A stretch of 64,000 nucleotides of DNA, taken from positions 50,809-114,808 of the forward strand of contig NZ_BMYW01000012.1 of assembly GCF_014652475.1 (NCBI RefSeq). Reading direction: 5' to 3'. Made by a program: the position numbers and the translations under genes. The notes below the pieces were generated by a model. The model saw only the letters and a list, made by a program, of their open reading frames with translations. It was not told where the DNA came from and ran no database searches. Origin of the DNA: Vogesella alkaliphila (GTDB lineage: Bacteria; Pseudomonadota; Gammaproteobacteria; Burkholderiales; Chromobacteriaceae). This document shows positions 47,160 through 55,411 of this stretch, one piece after another. The number at the start of each line of letters is the position of its first letter. Position 1 is the first letter of the stretch.

Positions 47160-47990
47160 ATGCGCTCACTGATCCTCGCCGTGCAGTTCCTCACCCGCCT
47201 GCCCACGCCGCAGCTGCAAGCGTTCGATCCGGCGTGGCTGGCCGACGCCGCGCGCTGGTTCGCGCCGGTCGGCCTGCTGGTCGGCGCCGTGGTGTGGCTG
47301 GCGGTGCTGGCCGGCAGCCTGCTCGACCCGTGGCTGGCCGCGCTGCTGGGCCTGCTGGCCTGGCTGTGGGTCACCGGCGGCCTGCACCTGGACGGCCTCG
47401 CCGACCTCGCCGACGCTCAGGGCGCGGCGCACCGTTCGCGCGAGCGCTTTCTGGAGGTGCTGAAAGACCCGCATCTGGGCAGCTTCGGCGTGATGAGCAT
47501 GGCGATGCAGCTGATCGCCAAGCTGGTGCTGCTGATGCTGGTGGTGAAGTTTGCGCTGACCTCCCCGGATGCGCCGATTTTCCCGGATGCGCTGCGCTTA
47601 TCCGGGCTACCAGACTTATCCGGGCGAGCCGGCGCTGGCGGGGTGATCACCCTGGCGACCAGGCTGGCGCCGCTGCTGCTGGTGCCGGCGTGGGCGCGGC
47701 TGTTCACCGTGGCGTGGTCGGCAATGCTGCCCAGCCTCGCCGCCGGCAGCGGCGAGCGCTTCGCCTGGCGCACGCACTGGCCGTCGTTCTGGCTGAGCGC
47801 CACGCTGCTGGCGGCCGCCTCGTACTGGCTGGCGCCGGCGCTGCTGCTGGCCCCGCTGGCCGGGCTGTGGTGGTGGGCGTACCTGAAAAGGAAACTGGGC
47901 GGCATGACCGGCGACTGCCTCGGCGCCGGCATCGAGGTCTGCGAAAGCCTGCTGTTGCTGCTGTTGCTGCTGTTGCTGATACCGCACTGA
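47160..47990 (+). CDS. cobS: Cobalamin synthase CobS with in-frame palindromic insert
   Basis: A 276-residue integral membrane enzyme joining GDP-cobinamide and alpha-ribazole. QFLTRLPTPQ, GGLHLDGLADLADAQGA (metal-binding) and DCLGAGIEVCESLLLL are conserved. A stretch about residues 133-160 (PDAPIFPDALRLSGLPDLSG) is encoded by a CCCGGAT/ATCCGGG palindrome repeat like those found between genes elsewhere, and makes the protein longer than usual. The open frame is intact. It follows cobC by 64 bases and ends at a strong terminator. Confidence 0.92.
   Translation: MRSLILAVQFLTRLPTPQLQAFDPAWLADAARWFAPVGLLVGAVVWLAVLAGSLLDPWLAALLGLLAWLWVTGGLHLDGLADLADAQGAAHRSRERFLEVLKDPHLGSFGVMSMAMQLIAKLVLLMLVVKFALTSPDAPIFPDALRLSGLPDLSGRAGAGGVITLATRLAPLLLVPAWARLFTVAWSAMLPSLAAGSGERFAWRTHWPSFWLSATLLAAASYWLAPALLLAPLAGLWWWAYLKRKLGGMTGDCLGAGIEVCESLLLLLLLLLLIPH
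47582..47606. repeat. REP-like palindrome inside cobS
   Basis: CCCGGAT-N11-ATCCGGG, with partial repeats of CCCGGAT just before and ATCCGGG just after (47565 and 47617). This type of CCGGAT/ATCCGG palindrome is usual in intergenic REP-like elements; here it is in a coding frame. Confidence 0.6.
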
Positions 47991-48001
47991 AACCGCCATG
48001 A

Positions 48002-48037
48002 AAAAACCGCGCCCTGTCTGCACAGGGCGCGGTTTTC
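48002..48037 (+). terminator. Terminator of cobT-cobC-cobS
   Basis: AAAACCGCGCCCTGT/ACAGGGCGCGGTTTT with a 4-base loop; T-rich on both sides. Confidence 0.92.
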
Positions 48038-48040
48038 GTT

Positions 48041-48060
48041 TGCGGCCAACGTTGGCCGCA
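48041..48060. repeat. Perfect 20-bp motif palindrome after cobS
   Basis: TGCGGCCAAC joined to GTTGGCCGCA. It is the left end of a 135-base direct repeat shared with the 3' end of speB. Confidence 0.8.
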
Positions 48061-48070
48061 GGTGTACGGC

Positions 48071-48180
48071 TTACAGCGTGCCGGCCACCTTCTTGTTGCG
48101 CATCAGGCACAGCATGTCACAGGCGATGTGCGCGGCGGCGATGGCGGTGATCTCGCTCTGGTCGCCGTAGCTCGGCCACC
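48071..48180 (-). pseudogene. Duplicated 3' end of speB
   Basis: The minus strand encodes the last 32 or so residues of agmatinase (DQSEITAIAAAHIACDMLC, then NKKVAGTL and stop). It is about 95% identical at the DNA level to 54267-54374, with a 3-base insertion and four or so substitutions. It lacks the rest of the enzyme, so it is a remnant that marks the left border of the RTX island. Confidence 0.88.
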
Positions 48181-48314
48181 AGGTTCTTTGAAAGCCGTAC
48201 AGATGATCTATTTGATTGACGTCAGCAATTTTTACAAAACCAGAACAATCATATTGCATACATGAAAAATACATGCGAATATTTTCTGGAAAATCAAATG
48301 GGTTTAAACACGAC

Positions 48315-51110
48315 ATGGCAAACTTCCAAAACATCTCCACTACCACAGTGGACGCCTCGAAATTTGGCTTTTCCTATAGCGACTTCTTGACCAGCTTGGA
48401 GAGCAGCCAAGCCAACATGCTCAAGGCGATGCAAGAACTCCAGGATGGTCAGTACGGTATGCCCACTATCGGATACGAAGAGGATAGTTCAGGCCTTGCC
48501 GTGTGGATGAACACTGGTGAATACAATGGCTGGGTTCATCTCAAATCATTAAAGGCCACATCCAACACCTCGGGATCCGCAATTGCGGATACTGTAGACT
48601 TGTCATCATCTAAGTATGATGCTTCTTTTGGCTGGAAAGGTAATCTCGGTCTGTCAGTCACCTTTGGTAACTCATTCGAGAACTCATCAATTGTTGTTAC
48701 CAAGAATACCGCCTCCGAAATTTATTTCGGCACCAATAGTAACCATGGTTCCAACATTGCATTCATCGGCAGTTTCAAACTCGGTTACAAGAGTGGCAGT
48801 TTAGACATGCAGAGCATTATAAGCAATCCCATGTCATTTTCAGGGCAAGCCAGCGAAGTTTATCTGACTTACTTCAATGAAGAATCTACTGACATCACAA
48901 ATGACTTTTATTTTGTAAAACTCAAAGGAAGTTTCTCGGTCAAGGATGGCAACATCCAGTCCGGCACAGTTATAAGCTACGAGTACGGGACTGGAATAGG
49001 TGGTGAAGATGATGGTGATCCAGTTTTTTCGAAGCTGGGTGGCGTCGACAAGCTGTCCGTTTCTGGATCTGATTTATTGGCACAGCTGAATAACGAAGGT
49101 TTCAATGCCCTGTCAAAATTGACCTATGCCGGCAATGACACTATTTCAGGCACGGTAGACGATAATTATCTGGATGGTGGTTTTGGAAACGATACAATCC
49201 AAGGCCTGGCGGGAAATGACCAGATATTTGGTGGCATGGGAAATGATACCCTCGATGGTGGAGAGGGCGATGACATCATCGATGGTGGTGCCGGTGTAGA
49301 CAAGATTACCGACCTTATCGGCAACAATACCATCTCAGATATGGAAGGCGTGGCTGCCATCACTACCGGTGCAGGGAATGACAATATCCGGGCTGGCAAT
49401 GGCAATAACAAGATTGTAGCTGGAGATGGAGACAATCACATCCTGGCCGGCTATGGTTCAGAAGTTTATGACATAAACAATTACGAAAACAATGGTCTAG
49501 GAAACAATACCATCACTACCGGTACAGGTGACGATTTTATCATCACTGGCGATGGCAATGACAAAATTACTGCAGGGGATGGCAACAACTATATTGATGC
49601 CTGGCATGGCAACAACCAAATTACGACGGGCAACGGCGATGATGTGATCCACGGTGGAAAAGACAATGACAAAATTCTTGCCGGACAAGGCAACAATGAA
49701 GTAGATGGTTATGGCGGCAACAACATCATCCTCACAGAGGGAGGCAATGATATTATTTACGTCGGCAATGGCAAAAACCAGATCACTGCGGGAAATGGCA
49801 TAAACGAGATTTATACCGGACATGGCCATAACAAGATTACAGCTGGAGATGGTGCCGCGGTCGTTGATCAAGAGGGAAATCAGGTCATCGACGCGGAAAC
49901 ACAAGCACCTATAATTCTTGGAACCTTTATCCAGGCTGGCAATGGCAATAATACTGTTGTCACAGGAAGCAGCAAAGACAAAATCATCACTGGTGGCGGT
50001 AACAACAAGATCAGTGCTGGCGACGGTGACAATGAGATTCTTGCCGGATTTTATTATGATGATATCAATGATATTTTTGTTCGTGGGCCAAACTTCCTAG
50101 GTAACAATATCATCACCGCCGGTAGCGGGAACGATCACATCATGACGGCCAGCGGCAACGACAAAATTGCAGCAGGCAATGGCACCAATACCATCGATGC
50201 AAGCTATGGCAACAACACCATCACCACCGGCTCAGGGAATGATTCGATCACGGCCGACAACGGCAATGACATAATCACTGCCGGCGATGGCATCAATACC
50301 GTTAACGCAGGTGATGGCAATAACACCATCACTACTGGCACTGGCAACGACAACGTCACCACCGGCAGCGGCAACGACAAGATCACCGCTGGTAATGGCG
50401 ACAACATCGTCAATGCGGGTGATGGCGCCAACTCCATTACCACCGGTACCGGCAACGACAACGTCACCGCCGGCAGCGGCAACGACAAAATCACCGCTGG
50501 TAATGGCGACAACATCATCAACGCGGGTGATGGCGCCAACACCATTACCACCGGCAGCGGCAACGACAGCGTCACCGCCGGCAGCGGCGACGACAAAATC
50601 ACCGCAGGAGATGGTAATAACATCGTTCACGCCGGATCTGGGAATGACACTATTACTGCCGGAACAGGGGCGGACCAGTTATATGGAGAGGCCGGAAACG
50701 ACAAAATTGTCGCCGGCGCTGGTGATGACCTTCTCTCTGGCGGGGCAGGCAAGGATGTACTGACAGGCGGGACCGGGGCCGATATCTTCAAGTTCGACTT
50801 CCTCGAAACTGATGCAACCCAGTTCGACACCATTGCAGACTTCAAGAGTGGTGAAGATCAGCTACAGTTTGATAGCAGTGTGTTTACTGCACTACAGGAC
50901 TTCACGCTTGACAATCTGCTCATCGGCTCAGGGAAAATGGCCGCCGAAACGGCTGACCAACACCTGATCTATGACAGCAAGGCAGGCAAGTTGTACTACG
51001 ACGCAGATGGCAATGACACGGATGCTTCGGCCATCCTTATTGCCAGCGTCAAGGGTGTAACGGCAGATGACTTTGCGAAAAGCTTTGGCATCACCAGTGA
51101 CCCTATTTAA
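48315..51110 (+). CDS. RTX-repeat calcium-binding protein, type I secretion substrate
   Basis: A 931-residue acidic secreted protein with no signal peptide. Residues 1-270 form an unrecognised N-terminal domain. From about 272 to 818 run glycine- and aspartate-rich nonapeptides of RTX type (GNDTI, GGxGND, then a long series of N-x-I-T-A/T-G-x-G-N units). The C-terminal 110 residues (GADIFKFDFLET and DTIADFKSGEDQLQFD) are the usual type I secretion signal region. Three 108-bp DNA repeats (50343-50630) are nearly identical. Followed directly by its ABC and fusion-protein genes. No enzyme motif was seen, so adhesin or matrix protein fits best. The ATG at 48315 lacks a clear ribosome site; an in-frame ATG exists at 48216. 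Confidence 0.88.
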   Translation: MANFQNISTTTVDASKFGFSYSDFLTSLESSQANMLKAMQELQDGQYGMPTIGYEEDSSGLAVWMNTGEYNGWVHLKSLKATSNTSGSAIADTVDLSSSKYDASFGWKGNLGLSVTFGNSFENSSIVVTKNTASEIYFGTNSNHGSNIAFIGSFKLGYKSGSLDMQSIISNPMSFSGQASEVYLTYFNEESTDITNDFYFVKLKGSFSVKDGNIQSGTVISYEYGTGIGGEDDGDPVFSKLGGVDKLSVSGSDLLAQLNNEGFNALSKLTYAGNDTISGTVDDNYLDGGFGNDTIQGLAGNDQIFGGMGNDTLDGGEGDDIIDGGAGVDKITDLIGNNTISDMEGVAAITTGAGNDNIRAGNGNNKIVAGDGDNHILAGYGSEVYDINNYENNGLGNNTITTGTGDDFIITGDGNDKITAGDGNNYIDAWHGNNQITTGNGDDVIHGGKDNDKILAGQGNNEVDGYGGNNIILTEGGNDIIYVGNGKNQITAGNGINEIYTGHGHNKITAGDGAAVVDQEGNQVIDAETQAPIILGTFIQAGNGNNTVVTGSSKDKIITGGGNNKISAGDGDNEILAGFYYDDINDIFVRGPNFLGNNIITAGSGNDHIMTASGNDKIAAGNGTNTIDASYGNNTITTGSGNDSITADNGNDIITAGDGINTVNAGDGNNTITTGTGNDNVTTGSGNDKITAGNGDNIVNAGDGANSITTGTGNDNVTAGSGNDKITAGNGDNIINAGDGANTITTGSGNDSVTAGSGDDKITAGDGNNIVHAGSGNDTITAGTGADQLYGEAGNDKIVAGAGDDLLSGGAGKDVLTGGTGADIFKFDFLETDATQFDTIADFKSGEDQLQFDSSVFTALQDFTLDNLLIGSGKMAAETADQHLIYDSKAGKLYYDADGNDTDASAILIASVKGVTADDFAKSFGITSDPI
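50343..50630. repeat. 108-bp tandem repeats in the RTX gene
   Basis: Units begin with GGCAACGACAACGTCACC-like sequence at 50343, 50451 and 50559, exactly 108 bases apart, each coding for four nonapeptides. Near-identity suggests recent amplification and possible copy-number variation. Confidence 0.85.
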
Positions 51111-51133
51111 GTTGAGTTGACACAACCCTCTCA

Positions 51134-51164
51134 GGGCCTCTGCCTTCAGCAGAGGCCCTTTTTT
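51134..51164 (+). terminator. Terminator between the RTX gene and its exporter
   Basis: GGGCCTCTGC/GCAGAGGCCC hairpin with TTTTTT ends six bases before the ABC gene ATG. It would make exporter expression depend on read-through. Confidence 0.9.
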
Positions 51165-51169
51165 GCATA

Positions 51170-52852
51170 ATGAAAACCTACACCCTGATTAACCAGCTGT
51201 TCGGCAAGCACATCACGCATTGCGTTTTGTTTAGTGTGTTCATCAATCTTGCCAACCTCGCTCCGTCTATTTACATGCTGCAGGTCTACGACCGCGTCTT
51301 GCCAAGTCGCAGTAATGAAACCCTGATCATGCTAACCGTGCTTTCAGCATATTTCCTGATAGCACAAGCCGCCCTTGATTACCTCAGGGGGCGACTTCTG
51401 GCTGAAGCGGCCATGCATCTGGAACAGAACACCAGTACACTGGCCATCCAGAAGCACCTTCAGGACAAGATAGCCATCAAAAAACAGCCAAGCCATCCGT
51501 TATTAAAAGACATTGCAACCCTGCGTCACTTTATCGGCAGTCATAGTTTGATTGCCCTACTGGATGCGCCATGGTTTATTTTTTATCTTTTGGTGATTTA
51601 CTGGTTTCATCCACTTCTAGGCAATATTGCCTTGGCAGGTACTGTGCTGCTAGTCATGCTGGCCTTGCTAAGTGAACATGGCAGCAAGCAATTTGTTCAG
51701 ACCAGCCTGCCACTCACCAGACAGGCCAGCCAGATGATCGACGATGCTTATCAACACAGCCAGGTCATTTGTTCGATGCACATGCAACCTGTCATCATCC
51801 ACCGCTGGCAACAGCGACAGCAGCAGATCAACTCTGCGACCCGGACTTTCGGGAAATTAGCCGGCAAAATCAGCACTCACAGCAAATTGATCCGCCAACT
51901 ACTACAAATTGCCATGATGGGCGCCGGTGCCTATCTGGTTATAGACCAGCATCTTTCGTCCGGTGTCATGTTGGCCAGCACCATCATTTTAGGTAAGGCA
52001 CTGGCCCCAGTGGAAAGCCTGACCGGAAGCTGGAAAACAATCGTCCAGGCCATGATGGCATTACGCAATCTCAGCCCACTACTTGACACACCGACAAGCA
52101 AGCCGCCTATCTTGCCCTCAACGATCGCCGGCCACTTGAATGTAGAAAACGTCACGATTTTTGGTCAGCGCCCGGATATCCAGATCCTGCGCAATATCAG
52201 CTTGCACCTGGAAGCGGGCAAACAACTTGCCATCATTGGCCCCAACGGATCAGGCAAGACCACTCTGGCAAGAGTCCTTGCGGGTGCCACCTATTGCGAT
52301 ACGGGCAGTGTTCGTTTGGATGGCATCAATTATGCCAATGGTGCCACCCCCCAAATGGGACAGCACATTGGCTACCTGCCCCAAGACCTATCACTGCTAT
52401 CGGGCACAGTGGCCGAAAACATCAGCCGCTTTGATCTGGCAGATACAGATCACGACAAGATCATTGCGGCCAGTCGCATGGCCGGGGCCCATGAGATGAT
52501 TCTGAAATTGCCATCCAGTTACGAAACCATAATCGGAGCGGGGGGCATTCAACTGTCTGGCGGCCAACTGCAACGCATAGCACTCGCGCGCGCACTATAC
52601 GGTCAGCCGGCTTTGGTCGTGCTGGATGAACCCAATGCGTATCTGGATCATGACGGAGAACAGGCCTTACAAGACACCCTATTGCAACTGAAGAAACAGG
52701 GCGTCACCACTATCATCATCACCCATCGCCCCAGCCTGACCCAGCACGCTGACCAACTACTGATAATGAATGCCGGTCGTATCGAGAGGTTCGGCAATCG
52801 GGCAGAAATCCTGACATCCCCTCCCTCCTCCCATCAGGTAAGCCATGCATAG
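51170..52852 (+). CDS. Type I secretion ABC transporter (PrtD-like permease/ATPase)
   Basis: A 560-residue fused membrane-ATPase half-transporter. Membrane domain about residues 20-300 with NLAPSIYMLQVYDRVLPSRSNETL; ATPase with Walker A GPNGSGKTT (about 357), Q-loop YLPQD, signature LSGGQLQR (about 462), Walker B LVVLDEPNAYLD and H-loop THRPS. The N-terminal C39-like domain of hemolysin exporters is absent, as in PrtD. It exports the upstream RTX protein. The terminator ending six bases before ATG leaves almost no space for a ribosome site. Confidence 0.95.
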   Translation: MKTYTLINQLFGKHITHCVLFSVFINLANLAPSIYMLQVYDRVLPSRSNETLIMLTVLSAYFLIAQAALDYLRGRLLAEAAMHLEQNTSTLAIQKHLQDKIAIKKQPSHPLLKDIATLRHFIGSHSLIALLDAPWFIFYLLVIYWFHPLLGNIALAGTVLLVMLALLSEHGSKQFVQTSLPLTRQASQMIDDAYQHSQVICSMHMQPVIIHRWQQRQQQINSATRTFGKLAGKISTHSKLIRQLLQIAMMGAGAYLVIDQHLSSGVMLASTIILGKALAPVESLTGSWKTIVQAMMALRNLSPLLDTPTSKPPILPSTIAGHLNVENVTIFGQRPDIQILRNISLHLEAGKQLAIIGPNGSGKTTLARVLAGATYCDTGSVRLDGINYANGATPQMGQHIGYLPQDLSLLSGTVAENISRFDLADTDHDKIIAASRMAGAHEMILKLPSSYETIIGAGGIQLSGGQLQRIALARALYGQPALVVLDEPNAYLDHDGEQALQDTLLQLKKQGVTTIIITHRPSLTQHADQLLIMNAGRIERFGNRAEILTSPPSSHQVSHA

Positions 52853-54134
52853 CGAACTCACTTCCATCAAGCGACGTGGGACACTTGTCGTTGTCGCGGC
52901 ATTTATCTTTGCCGGTGCATGGCTCGCACTTGCCCCCATCAGCAAAACCGTTACTGCCAGCGGGATGTTGAAGGTGAGTGAATACAGAAAAGTGATCCGC
53001 CATCCGAATATCGCCACCGTTACCGCGGTGCATGTTCGGGATGGGGAGCATGTCCGCAGCGGACAGCGACTGCTTTCCCTCGAAAACAGTCAGCAACTGG
53101 CCAACCTCAATAGCCTCGCCACCGAGCTATTGGCAGAACAAGCCAAGATTGCCCGCTTGCAAGCCGAAATCTCCGGCAAACCGGTTCTGGTTTTTGATGT
53201 CCCTCTGCTAACGGCAGCCAAGCAGGATGACAGTATCGCCAAGATACTGAATCAGGAAACCCTGCTGTTCAAATCCAGAATGGCGCTTCAGCTCTCCATG
53301 CAACAGAATCTCCGCGACAGCTTGCAGGCCGTTTCGCTTGAGATCCAATCCCTGAACAGCAAGCTAACTGCATCCCAACAGTCCAGAATCATTGCCGAAC
53401 ACGACCTGGCAAATTTCAGACGCCTGAAAGAGGAGAATTTCTTTTCGGAGGCCAAAGTCAATGAACAACGTCGCGTGGTCAACGACTACATTGCCAGACA
53501 ACAAGAGGTCTACGCCGACATTGCCCAAGCCCGCCAACGGCAGGCTCAACACCGCACACAGCTGGCCGAAGTCCAGGACAATTTCATCTCAAGTAGCGCT
53601 GCAGAGCTTAAAGAAGCAAGTACACGCTTGGCAACCTTGCAAGCCCGGAATCTGCCCACCAACCAGTTGCTTAAGGACACGACCATCCTCAGCCCGGTCA
53701 ATGGCACCGTAATGGGCCTCAAGGTACATACAACCGGCTCGGCCATCGGTGGACTGGATCCCCTTCTAGAAATTGTGCCGGATAGCCAAATGATGAGTAT
53801 CGACGCACGACTGGATGTCAATTCGATCCAGCACATTGCTCTGAATCAGCAAGCGGAAATTCGCTTCCCTGCACTCCCCATCAAAAGCACCCCACTGCTC
53901 AAGGGCCAAGTCACCTACATTGCCTCCGATGCCACAGTCGATCCAAACACAGGAGAGGCCTACTATGCGATCAAGGTCTCGCCACTGCTTGATGCGACAA
54001 ATCGCTCTTTGCACGCCTCCTTCAGACCCGGAATGCTAGCTGAAATTTACATTCAGACCGGCAGCAGCACCCCCCTGCAATACCTCATGGAGCCAATACG
54101 CGATGCCGTTCCCAAGGCATTTCGTGAATCCTAG
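52845..54134 (+). CDS. Type I secretion membrane fusion protein (HlyD/PrtE-like)
   Basis: A 429-residue periplasmic adaptor anchored by one N-terminal helix (about 13-31, TLVVVAAFIFAGAWLALAP). Lipoyl half-motifs (VTAVHVRDGEHVRSGQRLLSLENS and LSPVNGTVMGLKVHTTGSAIGGLDPLLEIVP) bracket a long coiled coil. Overlaps the ABC gene by 8 bases. The outer-membrane TolC partner is not encoded here, so a host TolC is probably used. Confidence 0.95.
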   Translation: MHSELTSIKRRGTLVVVAAFIFAGAWLALAPISKTVTASGMLKVSEYRKVIRHPNIATVTAVHVRDGEHVRSGQRLLSLENSQQLANLNSLATELLAEQAKIARLQAEISGKPVLVFDVPLLTAAKQDDSIAKILNQETLLFKSRMALQLSMQQNLRDSLQAVSLEIQSLNSKLTASQQSRIIAEHDLANFRRLKEENFFSEAKVNEQRRVVNDYIARQQEVYADIAQARQRQAQHRTQLAEVQDNFISSSAAELKEASTRLATLQARNLPTNQLLKDTTILSPVNGTVMGLKVHTTGSAIGGLDPLLEIVPDSQMMSIDARLDVNSIQHIALNQQAEIRFPALPIKSTPLLKGQVTYIASDATVDPNTGEAYYAIKVSPLLDATNRSLHASFRPGMLAEIYIQTGSSTPLQYLMEPIRDAVPKAFRES

Positions 54135-54190
54135 TCACCGCCTACGAATAAGCTGATCTGCCCCTGAGCAATCCAAGCGGACGACTTGAT

Positions 54191-54235
54191 ACTAAAAAAC
54201 ACAGCTTCTTGCGTGCACAAGAAGCTGTGTTTGAT
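54191..54235. terminator. Terminator at the right end of the RTX island
   Basis: AACACAGCTTCTTG/CAAGAAGCTGTGTT hairpin with A/T tracts on both sides. It can end both the fusion-protein transcript and the minus-strand speB. Confidence 0.88.
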
Positions 54236-54237
54236 TG

Positions 54238-54255
54238 GCGGCCAACGTTGGCCGC
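54238..54255. repeat. Perfect 18-bp motif palindrome beside speB
   Basis: GCGGCCAAC joined to GTTGGCCGC, 12 bases after the speB stop on the minus strand. It matches the copy at 48042-48059 in the direct repeat. Confidence 0.8.
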
Positions 54256-54266
54256 AGGCGGACGGC

Positions 54267-55235
54267 TTACAGCGTGCCGGCCACCTTCTTGTTGCGCAGC
54301 AGGCACAGCATGTCACAGGCGATGTGCGCGGCGGCGATGGCGGTAATCTCGCTCTGGTCGTAGCTCGGCGCCACTTCCACCACGTCCATGCCGACGATGT
54401 TGAGGTCGCCCAGGTTGCGGATGATCTTCAGCGCCTGCGCGGTGGTCAGGCCGCCCGGTACCGGGGTGCCGGTGCCCGGTGCGAACGCCGGATCCAGGCA
54501 GTCGATGTCGAAGGTCACGTACACCGGCGCGTCGCCGATGGTCTTCTTGATCTCGGCGATGGTGGCGTCGACGCCGTTGTCGTGCACCCACGGCGCGCCC
54601 AGTACGTTCAGGCCCATGAAGTCGTCGTTCCAGGTGCGGATGCCGACCTGTACCGACTTGGCCGGATCGATCAGGCCGTCCTTCACCGCCTTGTAGAACA
54701 TGGTGCCGTGGTTGAGCGAATCCGGCTCGTCGTCCGGCCAGGTGTCGCAGTGGGCGTCGAAGTGCAATAATGCCAATGGCTTGCCGTACTTCTCGGCGTG
54801 CGCGATCAACAGCGGGTAGGTGACAAAGTGGTCGCCGCCGAAGGTCAGCATCTTGGCGCCGGAGGCGAGGATGGTGCGCGCGTGTTCGATGATGGACGGC
54901 TTGATGGTCAGCGGGTTGTGCGCGTCGAACCAGCAGTCGCCGTAGTCGATCACCGCCAGGTCGTCGAACGGGTCGAAGCCCCACGGGTAGGGCTTCAGTT
55001 CGGCCAGCTGCACGCTGGCGGCACGGATGGCCTGCGGCCCCTGGCGCGCGCCGGAACGGAAGGTGACGGACAGGTCCAGCGGAATGCCGGACACCACCAC
55101 GTCCGCGCCTTCCAGGTTGCGCGTGTAGTTGCGGCGCATGAAGGACAGCACGCCGGCGTAGGTGTTTTCGATGGAGGAGCCGTACAGGCTCTGGCGGCGA
55201 ATGGCGCCGTCGCCCTTGATTTGATCGTCAGACAT
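54267..55235 (-). CDS. speB: Agmatinase (arginase/ureohydrolase family)
   Basis: A 322-residue manganese enzyme releasing urea from agmatine to give putrescine. Metal ligands in GGDHFVTYPLL, DAHCDTW and DIDCLDPAFAPG are present, along with the VSGIPLDLSVTFRSGARQGPQAIR block. Length suits SpeB-type enzymes; guanidinobutyrase or a related ureohydrolase is possible. The last 36 codons are repeated at 48071-48180. Confidence 0.92.
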   Translation of the reverse strand: MSDDQIKGDGAIRRQSLYGSSIENTYAGVLSFMRRNYTRNLEGADVVVSGIPLDLSVTFRSGARQGPQAIRAASVQLAELKPYPWGFDPFDDLAVIDYGDCWFDAHNPLTIKPSIIEHARTILASGAKMLTFGGDHFVTYPLLIAHAEKYGKPLALLHFDAHCDTWPDDEPDSLNHGTMFYKAVKDGLIDPAKSVQVGIRTWNDDFMGLNVLGAPWVHDNGVDATIAEIKKTIGDAPVYVTFDIDCLDPAFAPGTGTPVPGGLTTAQALKIIRNLGDLNIVGMDVVEVAPSYDQSEITAIAAAHIACDMLCLLRNKKVAGTL

Positions 55236-55411
55236 GTTCGCTCCGCAAGAAGAGCACGCCGCGGCGACGCGCCACGACGATTACCGTCCATCTGTACAGC
55301 CGACGGTTTGAGGCTGGCGCACCCCGCGGTGCGCAGCGCGCAGTGTGCCGCGTGTCCGCCGCCAGGGCAAGTTTTGCCGTGGAATTAACTACTTAGCGAG
55401 AGACGTTCTCA

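Larger units (their letters stand above)
48181..54237. mobile_element. RTX-protein/type I secretion island flanked by speB 3' repeats
   Basis: About 6 kb of DNA that is clearly more AT-rich than the surroundings, carries no copy of the iterated GCGGCCAAC motif, and holds three genes (RTX protein, ABC exporter, membrane fusion protein). Direct repeats of about 135 bases (48042-48180 and 54238-54374) flank it. No integrase or transposase is present, so entry by homologous recombination after DNA uptake, or by an element since lost, are both possible. Confidence 0.7.

Noticed and set aside
48216..48314. Earlier ATG of the RTX gene as start
   Set aside because: The 33 extra residues have no conserved feature and the region looks like leader DNA; kept only as an alternative because no ribosome site is clear for either.
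50343..50630. Possible CRISPR array
   Set aside because: The repeats are contiguous 108-bp coding units of RTX nonapeptides with no spacers or cas genes.
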